Shown one piece after another: positions 9,301 through 18,369 of a stretch of 41,364 bases of DNA. The stretch spans positions 1 through 41,364 of the forward strand of contig CAIRMR010000163.1 in assembly GCA_903879715.1 (NCBI GenBank), given 5' to 3'. Numbering within the stretch: position 1 is the first letter of the stretch; each line of letters starts with the position of its first letter. This DNA is from an uncultured Bacteroidales bacterium. Its GTDB lineage: Bacteria; Bacteroidota; Bacteroidia; Bacteroidales; UBA4417. The position numbers and the translations under genes were made by a program. The notes beneath the pieces are model-generated. The model saw only the letters and a program-made list of their open reading frames with translations. It ran no database searches and was not told the origin of the DNA.

Positions 9301-10449
9301 ATGATCCCTACCAAATTAAAAATTGTAACTGTTGTTGGCACGCGTCCTGAAATAATACGGTTATCGCGTACTATGGCTTTGTTGGATAAATATGTAAACC
9401 AGGTAATCGTTCATACCGGGCAGAATTACGATTATGAATTAAATGAAATCTTCTGGAAAGAACTGGAATTAAGAAAGCCTGATCATTTTCTTGAGATTGA
9501 TACAACCTCACTTGGATCAGCTGTTGGTGATATTTTACGAAAAACAGAAAGCCTTCTGAAAATTGAAAACCCTGATGGGTTACTCGTTCTAGGCGACACA
9601 AATTCCTGTTTATCGGCCTATATTGCTAAAAGGATGCATATCCCTGTTTTTCATATGGAAGCCGGTAACCGAAGCTTCGATTTCAATGTACCCGAGGAAA
9701 CTAACCGTAGAATTATTGACCATATTGCCGACTATAATCTTGTTTATACCGAACATGCACGGCGACATCTTTTAAGCGAAGGATTACAACACCGCCGTAT
9801 ATACCTGACGGGTTCGCCTATGAAGGAAGTTTTGAATTATTATAAACACAAAATTGATAATTCAGTTATTCTTTCACATCTGGAACTCCAACAGAATAAT
9901 TATTTTGTTGTTTCGACGCATCGTGAGGAAAATGTAGATAACCCTGAGAATCTGAAGAAAATATTAATCGTATTGAATGAATTGGCTGATACGTATTCTC
10001 TCCCAGTTATCGTGAGTACCCATCCTCGTACCCGCAAACGTATTGAGCAGTTGGGTGAAAATGAACTGAATAGCAAAATTCAATTTTTAAAACCTTTCGG
10101 TTTTCTTGATTACGTTCATCTGCAGCAAAATGCATTATGTACGTTATCGGATAGCGGAACGATTAGTGAAGAATCTTCAATATTGGGATTTCCAGCCATT
10201 TCGCTTCGTCAATCGATGGAAAGGCCCGAAGCTCAGGATACCGGATCTATTATTCTTACCGGATTTAATCCCGATATCATTCTTAATTCCATTTCAATGG
10301 TAATCAGTGAAAAAGGTGAACGAAAATCGGTGAGTATCCCGGAGGACTATCAGATTGAAGATACCTCTTGGAGAGTAGTAAAACTGATTCTCGGGAATTG
10401 TAAGCTTAGTAATCTCTGGAATGGTGTTAGTGAATTGAAAAATTGCTGA
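9301..10449 (+). CDS. fnlC: UDP-N-acetyl 2-epimerase forming UDP-L-FucNAc (CapG/WbjD/FnlC type)
   Basis: This 382-residue non-hydrolysing UDP-HexNAc 2-epimerase makes the last conversion, UDP-N-acetyl-L-pneumosamine to UDP-N-acetyl-L-fucosamine. It shows VVGTRPEIIRLSR near the start, HMEAGNRSFD, PEETNRRIIDHIADYNLVYT, STHREENVDNPENL and the C-terminal SDSGTISEESSILGFPAISL, all landmarks of the WecB/WbjD superfamily. A plain WecB (ManNAc-forming) cannot be ruled out from motifs alone, but its place directly after fnlA and fnlB decides the assignment. It is followed by a 181-bp AT-rich gap and then a GT4 gene that may use the product. Confidence 0.92.
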   Translation: MIPTKLKIVTVVGTRPEIIRLSRTMALLDKYVNQVIVHTGQNYDYELNEIFWKELELRKPDHFLEIDTTSLGSAVGDILRKTESLLKIENPDGLLVLGDTNSCLSAYIAKRMHIPVFHMEAGNRSFDFNVPEETNRRIIDHIADYNLVYTEHARRHLLSEGLQHRRIYLTGSPMKEVLNYYKHKIDNSVILSHLELQQNNYFVVSTHREENVDNPENLKKILIVLNELADTYSLPVIVSTHPRTRKRIEQLGENELNSKIQFLKPFGFLDYVHLQQNALCTLSDSGTISEESSILGFPAISLRQSMERPEAQDTGSIILTGFNPDIILNSISMVISEKGERKSVSIPEDYQIEDTSWRVVKLILGNCKLSNLWNGVSELKNC

Positions 10450-10630
10450 TCTTTGAAAAATATTTGTTGAGCAATTTTTAAAATACTGATTTCCTTTTTT
10501 TAGATAGTGTATTTGTGCACCAGTAAGCCTCTACAAAATATAAAGAACATTTTGAACTTGTTTAAAATTTCAAGAAGTTTATACTAATTCTCTTTTGTCG
10601 TGATAAAGTTTAAAAAGGAATAGAGTTAAA

Positions 10631-11818
10631 ATGAGAATTATATTTGTTTCTTCAGGCCAGTATCCAAATGGAGGCGCAGCTACAAACAGGCATCTCGCTT
10701 ATGCGAAAGGCCTTGTAGAACTTGGGCATGAAGTGGAGTTTATGCTGTTAGTTGAGCAGAAATGGATTAAACAAGAGATTTGGGATCAAGGAATCAAATT
10801 CACGTGCATACCAGAAGGACCTCAAAATAAATTTTCGAAAATCGCCAAGCTTAAGCTTTTCTATGATACTATTGTTAAAGCAAACAAGTTAATATTATCG
10901 GCACATCAAAAAGAAAAAATCTCTTCCTTGATCTTGCTGGATACCCGGATAGAAATCCTTATTCCATTATTAAATAATGCGAAAAAACTTGGTATTAAAG
11001 TGTTTCATGAACGAACTGAATATCCATTTATTTACGGAGGTAAAACAATTATAGGTAAAATAGTTCTATTTATTTATCTGAAATTTGTCCTGCAAAAATT
11101 TGATGGCTTATATGTTATTAATAATGCTTTAAAAAAATATTTCCTGGAATTAACGAAGAATAAAATTGAAATCATTGTTATTAATATGATTGTTGATTCG
11201 TCCAGATTTGAAATTGTAAAAAATAAATCTACAGATAGTTTAAAAAAAATAACCTATTGTGGAAGTATTGAAGGCGATAAAGATGGAATTCCTGTTTTGA
11301 TTGAATCGTTTTCGCTTATTGCAAAAGAATTTCCACTAGCCCGATTGCAACTCATTACAGCTTCACGTAACCCGATTATCCGGCAAAGTATGTTCATTTT
11401 GGCTCAAAAATATGGTATTGCTGATAGTTTTAGTATTCGTGGTCCTTTAGATAGGAATCAAATTCCAAGAGTACTTTGCGATTCTGATATTTTAGCTTTA
11501 TCAAGACCTGACAATGCGCAGGCTGAGGGAGGATTTCCAACAAAATTAGGTGAATATTTAGCTACCGGGAATCCTGTGGTTATAACTAATGTCGGGGAAA
11601 TAAATCTCTTTTTGAATGATGGCCTTAATGCCTTTATTGCAGAACCCAACAGTGCTGTAAAATTTGCAGATAAATTACGGGAAGCTTTATTAAGTGAAAA
11701 GGCTGATCAGATAGGTATTGAAGGAAGAAAACTGGTTTATAATGAATTTAATTATCTGGAACAAGCTAAAATTCTGGTAGAATTTTTCGAACAACATTTA
11801 CAGGATAAGGACGAGTAA
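10631..11818 (+). CDS. GT4-family glycosyltransferase, candidate FucNAc transferase
   Basis: This 395-residue GT-B enzyme has the N-terminal loop SSGQYPNGGAATNRHLAYAK and C-terminal donor-site elements IRGPLDRNQIPRVL, GGFPTKLGEYLATGNPVVIT and NVGEINLF, typical of GT4 enzymes in O-antigen clusters. It is the first transferase after the three FucNAc genes. In Escherichia coli O26 the fnl genes are likewise followed by a transferase (WbuB), so transfer of L-FucNAc is a reasonable but unproven guess based on position. It has no membrane segment. The stop is followed by 126 bp that appear to hold the promoter of the CapA-like gene. Confidence 0.82.
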   Translation: MRIIFVSSGQYPNGGAATNRHLAYAKGLVELGHEVEFMLLVEQKWIKQEIWDQGIKFTCIPEGPQNKFSKIAKLKLFYDTIVKANKLILSAHQKEKISSLILLDTRIEILIPLLNNAKKLGIKVFHERTEYPFIYGGKTIIGKIVLFIYLKFVLQKFDGLYVINNALKKYFLELTKNKIEIIVINMIVDSSRFEIVKNKSTDSLKKITYCGSIEGDKDGIPVLIESFSLIAKEFPLARLQLITASRNPIIRQSMFILAQKYGIADSFSIRGPLDRNQIPRVLCDSDILALSRPDNAQAEGGFPTKLGEYLATGNPVVITNVGEINLFLNDGLNAFIAEPNSAVKFADKLREALLSEKADQIGIEGRKLVYNEFNYLEQAKILVEFFEQHLQDKDE

Positions 11819-11895
11819 AATCGAAAAATTCGACTTTAAAAAAAATAATAATGTTCAAGTATTAATGAGAATTAGGCGTAAAATATTGCTGAGCT

Positions 11896-11903
11896 TATAT
11901 TTG
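11896..11903 (+). promoter_or_regulatory. Candidate Bacteroidota -7 box (TATATTTG) upstream of the CapA-family gene
   Basis: The octamer TATATTTG followed by C matches the Bacteroidota -7 consensus TAnnTTTG. It ends 41 bases before the ATG at 11945. The -33 element expected about 20 bases upstream is only partly matched (TTAG at 11872-11875). In AT-rich DNA such octamers arise by chance, but this is the best match I found by eye between genes. Confidence 0.4.
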
Positions 11904-11944
11904 CTCCAGTGATATTTAAAACTCTCATTATAAATAATTGAGTA

Positions 11945-13105
11945 ATGGATTCGATAAGTATTAATATTGCCGGTGATTTGTTTTTAGGGAGAAGGATAGA
12001 ATCGATTGCAAAAGATAATCCTGCTTCCTTATTTGATGAAAAGATTACGGAGATTTTTCAAAATTCTGATTTTAACATCATAAACCTTGAAAGTCCGTTA
12101 ACAGACGCTGGAGAAGAATTCCAGATTTCAAAATCCGGACCATTCCTGAAAGCTTCACCTTCTACTATTGGTGTTCTTAAATTGCTTAATGTAAATTTAG
12201 TGACATTAGCTAATAATCATATCTATGATTATGGTGATAAGGGATTAGCGGATACGATTAATACCTGTAAAAGCCAAAACATAGCAACGGTTGGTGTCGG
12301 CTCAAATTTGGGTCAGGCATCAGAAATATTTCTCAAAAAAATTGATCAGATCACTATTGGAGTTGTAAATATTACAGAAAATGAATGGTCAATCGCCAAT
12401 GCAGTCCATGGTGGCGCAAACCCAATTGATATTGTTGCAAATACCAGAACGTTACATGCCGCAAAGCAGATAGCTGATATAGTTATCCTAATTGTACACG
12501 GGGGACATGAACGATTCCATTATCCCAGCCCAAGAATGGTAGACTTATATCATTATTATGCTGAGGAAGGAGCATCATTAGTTATTAGTCATCATTCTCA
12601 TTGCATCAGCGGCTACGAAATTTACAATGGAGTGCCCATATTTTACGGATTGGGCAATTTTTTGTTTGATTCATTAATCGATTTTGAAGGATGGTATGAA
12701 GGAGTTTTACTGAATATTCAGATTAATAGCAAAAAAGAAATTTCTTGGAATCTATTACCTTACCAGCAATGTAAAGGTGGTTTTCAAGTTGAATTACTAG
12801 TTGAGAATAAGAAACAGCAAGTTGAAGATGAGATTCAGGCTATTAATGAAATAATAGCTGATCCACAAAAGTTGAAATCAAAATTTAATGATCTCATATT
12901 TAGTCAGGAGGATTTCTTTTTATCGATCTTTAGTACGTCTAATATTTTAAATTTCAAATTCTTTCGTTCAATAATACGAAGATTGCGTTTGGAAAAATTC
13001 TTTTTAAGAAAAGAGCAAATGAAATTAATTTTAAATTTGTCACGTTGCGAATCACTTCGAGATATTTCTAATGAAGTCATTGAAAACTATTTAAAGTCAA
13101 AATGA
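11945..13105 (+). CDS. CapA/PgsA-family capsule protein, metallophosphatase-like
   Basis: This 386-residue protein shows the ordered metal-ligand motifs of the PGA_cap (CapA) family: AGDLFLGRR (G10-D11), INLESPLTD, LANNHIYDYGDKGLADT, IVHGGHERFHYPSP and SHHSHCISGYE, then GLGNFLFD. The family belongs to the calcineurin-like phosphoesterase superfamily. Members are found in poly-gamma-glutamate and capsule loci, but their reaction is poorly established. There is no signal peptide or membrane anchor here, unlike classic CapA, so it may act in the cytoplasm. The domain ends near residue 285, and the last 100 residues are a charged, helix-rich extension. It sits between two glycosyltransferase genes and may have its own promoter. 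Confidence 0.85.
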   Translation: MDSISINIAGDLFLGRRIESIAKDNPASLFDEKITEIFQNSDFNIINLESPLTDAGEEFQISKSGPFLKASPSTIGVLKLLNVNLVTLANNHIYDYGDKGLADTINTCKSQNIATVGVGSNLGQASEIFLKKIDQITIGVVNITENEWSIANAVHGGANPIDIVANTRTLHAAKQIADIVILIVHGGHERFHYPSPRMVDLYHYYAEEGASLVISHHSHCISGYEIYNGVPIFYGLGNFLFDSLIDFEGWYEGVLLNIQINSKKEISWNLLPYQQCKGGFQVELLVENKKQQVEDEIQAINEIIADPQKLKSKFNDLIFSQEDFFLSIFSTSNILNFKFFRSIIRRLRLEKFFLRKEQMKLILNLSRCESLRDISNEVIENYLKSK

Positions 13106-13425
13106 TACTCTCAGATATGAAATCACGTCGTAAAGTGGTTAATAAATTTAAAGTGCATTATTTTTAAATTTCTGTATATTAGCACCCATTTTAAAATAAC
13201 ATGTTAAGTTTATTAACTATAAAAGCATGAAAGATTATTGGAATAGAAATTGACATTATTGATTGATCGGACGAAATGAATTAAATATGCTAACGGGGCT
13301 TTTTCTTGCTTGACTTTTTCAGCTAATCATCTTAACAGACTCAATATTTTTAAAAGTAATATCGTTTCTGATTTCTATTATCTTTGAATCGCTAGTAATT
13401 ATTTAAAAGTAACAAACAGATAATT
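13106..13425 (+). other. 320-bp intergenic stretch with no recognisable gene
   Basis: This is the longest gene-free stretch on the + strand arm. It is very AT-rich. The only short reading frames are fewer than ten codons. I see no inverted repeat strong enough to call a terminator and no riboswitch-like structure. A TATCTTTG octamer lies near its right end. It may mark a transcript boundary between the FucNAc/CapA part and the next glycosyltransferase group. Confidence 0.5.
13379..13386 (+). promoter_or_regulatory. Candidate -7 box (TATCTTTG) upstream of the glycosyltransferase at 13426
   Basis: The octamer fits TAnnTTTG and ends 39 bases before the ATG, a sensible distance for a Bacteroidota promoter. 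No TTG or TTTG element is visible at the usual -33 spacing, so support is weak. Confidence 0.3.
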
Positions 13426-14604
13426 ATGTTTATTATACATTTAGGATCTTCTGGATTTCCCAAAGAAACTACTGCGATTATACAAAGGATAAAACTAACC
13501 CACAAAGGGCTTAAACTGGCAGGATGTAATCCGCTTATTATTAGTAAACATAGTTTAAATCAAACAGAAAAAAAAGGCAAATTAAATAGATGCTATGGAA
13601 TTCCATATATTTTAACATCCATACTTTTAACACGCCCGGATAATTTTATTATTCGAAAACTCAACAGGTTTTCAGGATATATCGGAGAATTAGTTCTTCT
13701 GGTAAAAAAGCGTAAAAGCATTTACGCCGCAATTTTTTCCGGACCGTCTTTTATTGAATTGGTTCATTATCGGTTTCTATCAAAAATTCTTCATTTTAAA
13801 CTAATTATTCAGTATGTTGAATTAAGCTCGGCTATAACTTATAAGCGAAAATGGTATGAATTTATAAACGCCCGGTTGCTTGATAATTACAGATTCTTTT
13901 TCTGTGATGGCATCATTGTTATAAGCGAGTTTTTAAAAAACCGGGTTTATTTGAAAAACAATAAACTCCCTCTTATTAAAATACCTGCAATCTGTGATTT
14001 TGAGGAATTTAAACCTATAATAACTATTCCATCCAGTAATTATCTGATGTATTGTGGTGCCATTGGATACTATTCTGTAATAGAATTTGTAATTGATTTA
14101 TATAGTAAATTAAGAAAGTCGGACTGTTACCAGGGAAAACTATTATTAGCAATAGGACAAGGAGACAGAGATAAGGATATGTCTGATAAACTATATAATA
14201 AGATCAATGAATGTGAATTCAGAGAAAGTATTATGTTATTTACTAATGTTCCTCACCAGGAACTAATAAATAAATATTTGAGCGCAGAATTGCTTATTGT
14301 ACCAATGAGGAATGCTTTACAGGATATTGCCGGATTTCATCATAAAGTTGGGGAGTATTGTGCTGCACAAAAACCCATAATCTCAACTAACCTTGGTGAA
14401 ATGAAGTGGTACTTTCAAGATGGGGTTTCTGCAATTCTTGCTGAAGAGTATACTATTGAATCCTATTATACAAAACTGTGTGAAATATTACCTTTAAAAG
14501 ATAAATTGAAGGTTATAGCTATAGGTGGCCACAAAGTTGGTGCTGAAAAGCTAAATTATTTGATTTATGGTGAGAAATTGAAAAAATTTATTGATGACCT
14601 CTGA
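13426..14604 (+). CDS. Glycosyltransferase, GT4-like
   Basis: This 392-residue protein has a weakly conserved N-terminal half with a hydrophobic, basic stretch (about residues 60-90). Its C-terminal half is more typical: YLMYCGAIGYYSVIEFVIDL begins the donor-binding Rossmann domain, followed by NVPHQELINKYLSAELLIVP, HHKVGEYCAAQKPIISTNLG and EMKWYFQDGVSAIL. The GEY glutamate lies where GT4 enzymes carry their donor-binding glutamate. It probably adds one sugar of the repeat unit. It is separated from its neighbours by 320 and 260 bp of AT-rich DNA, so it may be transcribed on its own. The substrate is unknown. Confidence 0.78.
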   Translation: MFIIHLGSSGFPKETTAIIQRIKLTHKGLKLAGCNPLIISKHSLNQTEKKGKLNRCYGIPYILTSILLTRPDNFIIRKLNRFSGYIGELVLLVKKRKSIYAAIFSGPSFIELVHYRFLSKILHFKLIIQYVELSSAITYKRKWYEFINARLLDNYRFFFCDGIIVISEFLKNRVYLKNNKLPLIKIPAICDFEEFKPIITIPSSNYLMYCGAIGYYSVIEFVIDLYSKLRKSDCYQGKLLLAIGQGDRDKDMSDKLYNKINECEFRESIMLFTNVPHQELINKYLSAELLIVPMRNALQDIAGFHHKVGEYCAAQKPIISTNLGEMKWYFQDGVSAILAEEYTIESYYTKLCEILPLKDKLKVIAIGGHKVGAEKLNYLIYGEKLKKFIDDL

Positions 14605-14753
14605 TAACGTGAATTTTTCGGATTTCTCATTTCTCTTTTTCCTGAAATTAAATAAATCTTACAGATTTTCGTAGTTCAGAGTATACGTATATCATAATGT
14701 ATATTCGAGAAGGGAAGTTGGATTTTGCACAAAAAATTTTCTACAGATTTAGA

Positions 14754-14761
14754 TAGCTTTG
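14754..14761 (+). promoter_or_regulatory. Possible -7 box (TAGCTTTG) upstream of the ATP-grasp gene
   Basis: The octamer matches TAnnTTTG and lies 103 bases before the ATG at 14865, within a 260-bp gene-free stretch. A TTTG at 14724-14727 is too far upstream (26-base spacer) for a good -33 element. This is a weak candidate for the promoter of the closely packed 14865-20437 gene group. Confidence 0.22.
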
Positions 14762-14864
14762 TAATTCGGAAGTCCTAAAATTCGAATGACAATCTTTACA
14801 GACAGTAAAGAAACAGTTTATGTTTTTTATATATGGGTCATTCGAATAATCAAATAATAATTAA

Positions 14865-15926
14865 ATGAAGATAGCAATACATAAAAGGGAAGATAGTTTT
14901 AGTTACGAATGGATTCAATATTGTGATAAACATGAGATTCCTTATAAACTTGTAGATTGTTATCAATCAGATATCATTGAAGATTTGGACGATTGCGATG
15001 CCTTAATGTGGCATTTTTCACAGGCAATTGCTAAAGACCTGGTTTTTGCAAAACAACTTTTATTTTCGCTGGAATCTGCCGGAAAAATTGTTTTTCCTGA
15101 TTTTCAGACGATGTGGCATTTTGATGACAAGATAGGACAAAAGTACTTACTTGAGGCAATTGGAGCTCCTCTTGTGCCTTCATATGTATTCTACTCGAAA
15201 AGTGATGCTCTGCAATGGATTGATGAAACAGTTTTTCCTAAAGTATTCAAACTTCGGGGAGGAGCCAGTTCGGAAAATGTAAAACTGGTCAGGAGCAAAA
15301 AAGATGCAAAAAAGTTAGTCAATCGGGCATTTGGCCTTGGTTTCAAACAATTTAATTCTTTCTTTTATTTGAAAGAATCTATCCGGAAATACAAATTAGG
15401 AGAATCTACTCTTTCCGATATAATAAAAAAAATAATCCGTTTATTCTATAAACTCGAATTGGACAAATTTTCCCAGAGAGAAAAAGGGTATGTTTATTTT
15501 CAGGACTTTATTGCAAATAATGATTCTGATATCAGGCTGGTAGTTGTCGACAACAAAGCGTTTGGAGAGAAACGATTTGTGCGGAAAAATGATTTCAGAG
15601 CTTCAGGAAGCCATATGCGGCAATATGATAAAGAAATTATTACTGAAGAAACGCTGAGGATTTCATTTGAAGTAGCAAAAAAGCTTAAACTTCAAACCGT
15701 AGCATTTGATTATGTTTATGAAAACGGAAATCCTTTGATTGTCGAAATTAGTTTTGGGACAACACCCGCTGCCTATAAACCATGCCCGGGATATTGGGAT
15801 AGTTCGTTGGATTTTCATGAAGGGGAATTTGATTTTTGCGCATGGATGGTGGAAGAACTTGTAGATAAAATCAATAAAAAGCAAACAGAAAATCTTGCTT
15901 CTGATAGTATTTCATCCAAGGTATAG
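14865..15926 (+). CDS. ATP-grasp superfamily ligase, RimK-like
   Basis: This 353-residue cytoplasmic protein follows the ATP-grasp plan. An N-terminal preATP domain (about 1-95) is followed by the nucleotide-binding region with FPKVFKLRGGASSENVKLVR (residues about 125-144), where the lysine should contact ATP. The catalytic core has GYVYFQDFIANNDSDIRLVV, then GEKRFVRKNDFRASGSH, and ends with VAFDYVYENGNPLIVEISFG, whose acidic residues should bind magnesium. Family members form amide bonds between a carboxylate and an amine by way of an acyl phosphate. In a glycan locus it may attach an amino acid to a sugar acid or make a modified building block; this is inference. It leads a compact group with the following four genes. 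Confidence 0.82.
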   Translation: MKIAIHKREDSFSYEWIQYCDKHEIPYKLVDCYQSDIIEDLDDCDALMWHFSQAIAKDLVFAKQLLFSLESAGKIVFPDFQTMWHFDDKIGQKYLLEAIGAPLVPSYVFYSKSDALQWIDETVFPKVFKLRGGASSENVKLVRSKKDAKKLVNRAFGLGFKQFNSFFYLKESIRKYKLGESTLSDIIKKIIRLFYKLELDKFSQREKGYVYFQDFIANNDSDIRLVVVDNKAFGEKRFVRKNDFRASGSHMRQYDKEIITEETLRISFEVAKKLKLQTVAFDYVYENGNPLIVEISFGTTPAAYKPCPGYWDSSLDFHEGEFDFCAWMVEELVDKINKKQTENLASDSISSKV

Positions 15927-15941
15927 CGATTTAATAACCAG

Positions 15942-17045
15942 ATGAAAATATTATTTTTTATTGATAGCCTTCGTTCCGGTGGAAAAGAACGACGACTTAC
16001 CGAACTCATGAAAGTTCTTGTTAAACAGGAAAATATTGAATTCGAAGTTGTGGTAATGAGTGAAGAACTTCATTATAACGAAATACTTGATCTTGGAATC
16101 AGTATACATTACCTGATCCGGAAAACGAAAAAAGATATATCTGTTTTTACCAAATTTTATAACATTTGTAGGTCTTATAAACCGGATATTGTGCATTGTT
16201 GGGATAGTATGACAGCTATTTATAGTATTCCCGCATGTAAAATATTAAATATAAAACTGATAAATGGCCAAATAACGGATGCTCTCGGGGATTTAAGAAT
16301 TTCAAACAAGCCCCGGTTAAGGTCCCTGATTACTTTTCCCCTATCTGATCTTATTATCGGAAACTCGGAAAAAGGTCTGGAAATTTATAAAGCACCCGTA
16401 AATAAAAGTGTTTGTATTCATAATGGTTTTAATTTCCTCAGAGTCAGTACTATTATTTCAAACGATACCGTAAGGAAGAATCTCAAAATAAATACAACGT
16501 ATTTGATTGGTATGGTTGCCTCCTTTTCAGTGAACAAGGACTATGAAACTTATTTTAAAGCAGCAGAATTGTTGCTTGCTAAAAGAAATGATATCACATT
16601 TTTAGCAATTGGCGACAAAACAGATTCTGAATTTTGCAGAAGTCTTATCAGCGATAACGTAAAAGCGAATATCAGATTATTGGGTCCACGATCAGATGTG
16701 GAATCATTGGTAAATGCGATGGACATTTGTGTGCTTTCAACTTTCACGGAAGGGATTTCCAATTCAATTCTTGAATATATGGCTCTTGGAAAGCCTGTAA
16801 TAGCAACAATCGGGGGAGGTACAAGCGAAATAGTAAAGGATCAGCTATCCGGCTTTCTTATTGGCCCGTCAAATCCAGCCGAACTGGTGGAAAAAGCTGA
16901 AATGCTATTGAATGATCCGGAGATGCGTAGTAGAATGGGTAAATATGGTTATGATCGCATTCAGGATAATTTTTCAATAGATGCTATGGTTTCTCAATAT
17001 ATTGTTGAATATCAGAATATAGTATTAAATACTAAAAAGCACTAA
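15942..17045 (+). CDS. GT4-family glycosyltransferase
   Basis: This 367-residue enzyme has the full GT4 layout. The N-terminal loop is IDSLRSGGKERRLTELMKVL, the interdomain region has PDIVHCWDSMTAIYS, and the donor domain has GMVASFSVNKDYETYFKAAE, RLLGPRSDVESLVNAMDICV, and an intact EX7E motif (EGISNSILE) running into YMALGKPVIAT and GGGTSEIV. This is one of the more canonical transferases in the locus and is close to the retaining GT4 group. It starts 15 bp after the ATP-grasp gene, so the two are probably co-transcribed. The sugar is unknown. Confidence 0.88.
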   Translation: MKILFFIDSLRSGGKERRLTELMKVLVKQENIEFEVVVMSEELHYNEILDLGISIHYLIRKTKKDISVFTKFYNICRSYKPDIVHCWDSMTAIYSIPACKILNIKLINGQITDALGDLRISNKPRLRSLITFPLSDLIIGNSEKGLEIYKAPVNKSVCIHNGFNFLRVSTIISNDTVRKNLKINTTYLIGMVASFSVNKDYETYFKAAELLLAKRNDITFLAIGDKTDSEFCRSLISDNVKANIRLLGPRSDVESLVNAMDICVLSTFTEGISNSILEYMALGKPVIATIGGGTSEIVKDQLSGFLIGPSNPAELVEKAEMLLNDPEMRSRMGKYGYDRIQDNFSIDAMVSQYIVEYQNIVLNTKKH

Positions 17046-17143
17046 ATAAGAATATAACTCTACTTATATTTTTAAAAATCGTATTTTAAATTATTTATTT
17101 CAACAGAAGATTCATTTTTGAATAGATACATAGCAAGCGCAGG

Positions 17144-18367
17144 ATGAAAATTCTAATGATCAATAATTATCATTTTCGAAAAGGTGGAGCTGATGCAGTT
17201 TATTTTAATACGGCTGAATTGCTTAAACAGAATGGGCACGAAGTTTATTATTTTAGCACAAAATCACCTGAAACTATACCTTGCGAAACAGAAAAGTATT
17301 TTGCTACTGGACACAATTTCAGGAAATTATCAATCGGGAAGAAAATATCATCCACACCTATATTCATTTATAACAGGGACGCATACGATAAACTGTTGCT
17401 AATGCTGGATGAAATTAAACCCGATGTAGTGCACATTCATCTGTTTATGGGAGGTCTTACATCTTCTATACTCACGGCCATAAAAATGAAGAATATTCCA
17501 GTAGTTCATTCTGTACATGATTACAGGCTTATCTGCCCGGCTTATCTGTTTATTGATGGGAAAAATAAGGTATGTGAGAAATGTATTGATAAATTCTATT
17601 TGCGATGTTCAATTAATAGATGCTCAGAGAATAAATTTGGCCAAAGCGCTATTCTTTCAATGGATGCATATTTCAGGAAGTACATCATAAAACCAGTTAA
17701 ACTTATTGATCGATTTGTTTTTGTCAGTAAATTCATCAAAAACAAGCATATTGAATTTGATCCGAACTATAAAATAAAAGGGGATATGCTTTACAACTTC
17801 AAACCAGATTTGAAGTCTATTGTTCCGACTACATTTAAAGGAAAATATTTTTTATACTTCGGTCGTATTTCAAGAGAAAAAGGCGTACAAACCTTATTTG
17901 AATCTGCTCTAAAAGCAGGAATTTCATTAAAAATAGTCGGAACGGGTCCAATAGCTGAACAGTTAATGGATCGACACTCTGAGAATGTTGAGTTCTTAGG
18001 ATACAAAAGCGGCGACGAACTTTGGTCGCTTGTACGTTTAGCTTCGTTTATTGTTGTTCCATCCGAATGGTATGAAAACAATCCATTAACAATTATTGAG
18101 TCCTATTCATTTGGTAAACCTGTTATAGGTTCAAGAATAGGAGGGATTCCGGAAATAATTGAAGAAAGCAAAACAGGGTATTTGTTTAATCCCGGAAATG
18201 AAGCGGAATTGGAAGCAGTTTTAAAACGTGCGGACAGCTTACCAGATGCAGAATATCAGGTGATGTCACAGAATGCCCGGGCATTAGCTGAAGAACTTTT
18301 TAATCCGGAAACACATTACAATGAATTGATTGGAATTTATAATGATGTAATACAAAATAAAAATTAA
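17144..18367 (+). CDS. GT4-family glycosyltransferase
   Basis: This 407-residue enzyme begins INNYHFRKGGADAVYFNTAE, the GGA(D/E) loop common in O-antigen GT4 transferases, followed by DVVHIHLFMGGLTSSI and HSVHDYRLICPAY. A cysteine-rich insert (CEKCIDKFYLRCSINRC) follows; such Cys clusters are frequent in this subgroup and may bind metal. The donor domain has YFGRISREKGVQTL and an intact EX7E (ENNPLTIIE) before SYSFGKPVIGSRIGGIPEII. It is followed after only 2 bp by the RmlD-like reductase gene, so translation is probably coupled. The substrate is unknown. Confidence 0.88.
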   Translation: MKILMINNYHFRKGGADAVYFNTAELLKQNGHEVYYFSTKSPETIPCETEKYFATGHNFRKLSIGKKISSTPIFIYNRDAYDKLLLMLDEIKPDVVHIHLFMGGLTSSILTAIKMKNIPVVHSVHDYRLICPAYLFIDGKNKVCEKCIDKFYLRCSINRCSENKFGQSAILSMDAYFRKYIIKPVKLIDRFVFVSKFIKNKHIEFDPNYKIKGDMLYNFKPDLKSIVPTTFKGKYFLYFGRISREKGVQTLFESALKAGISLKIVGTGPIAEQLMDRHSENVEFLGYKSGDELWSLVRLASFIVVPSEWYENNPLTIIESYSFGKPVIGSRIGGIPEIIEESKTGYLFNPGNEAELEAVLKRADSLPDAEYQVMSQNARALAEELFNPETHYNELIGIYNDVIQNKN

Positions 18368-18369
18368 TT

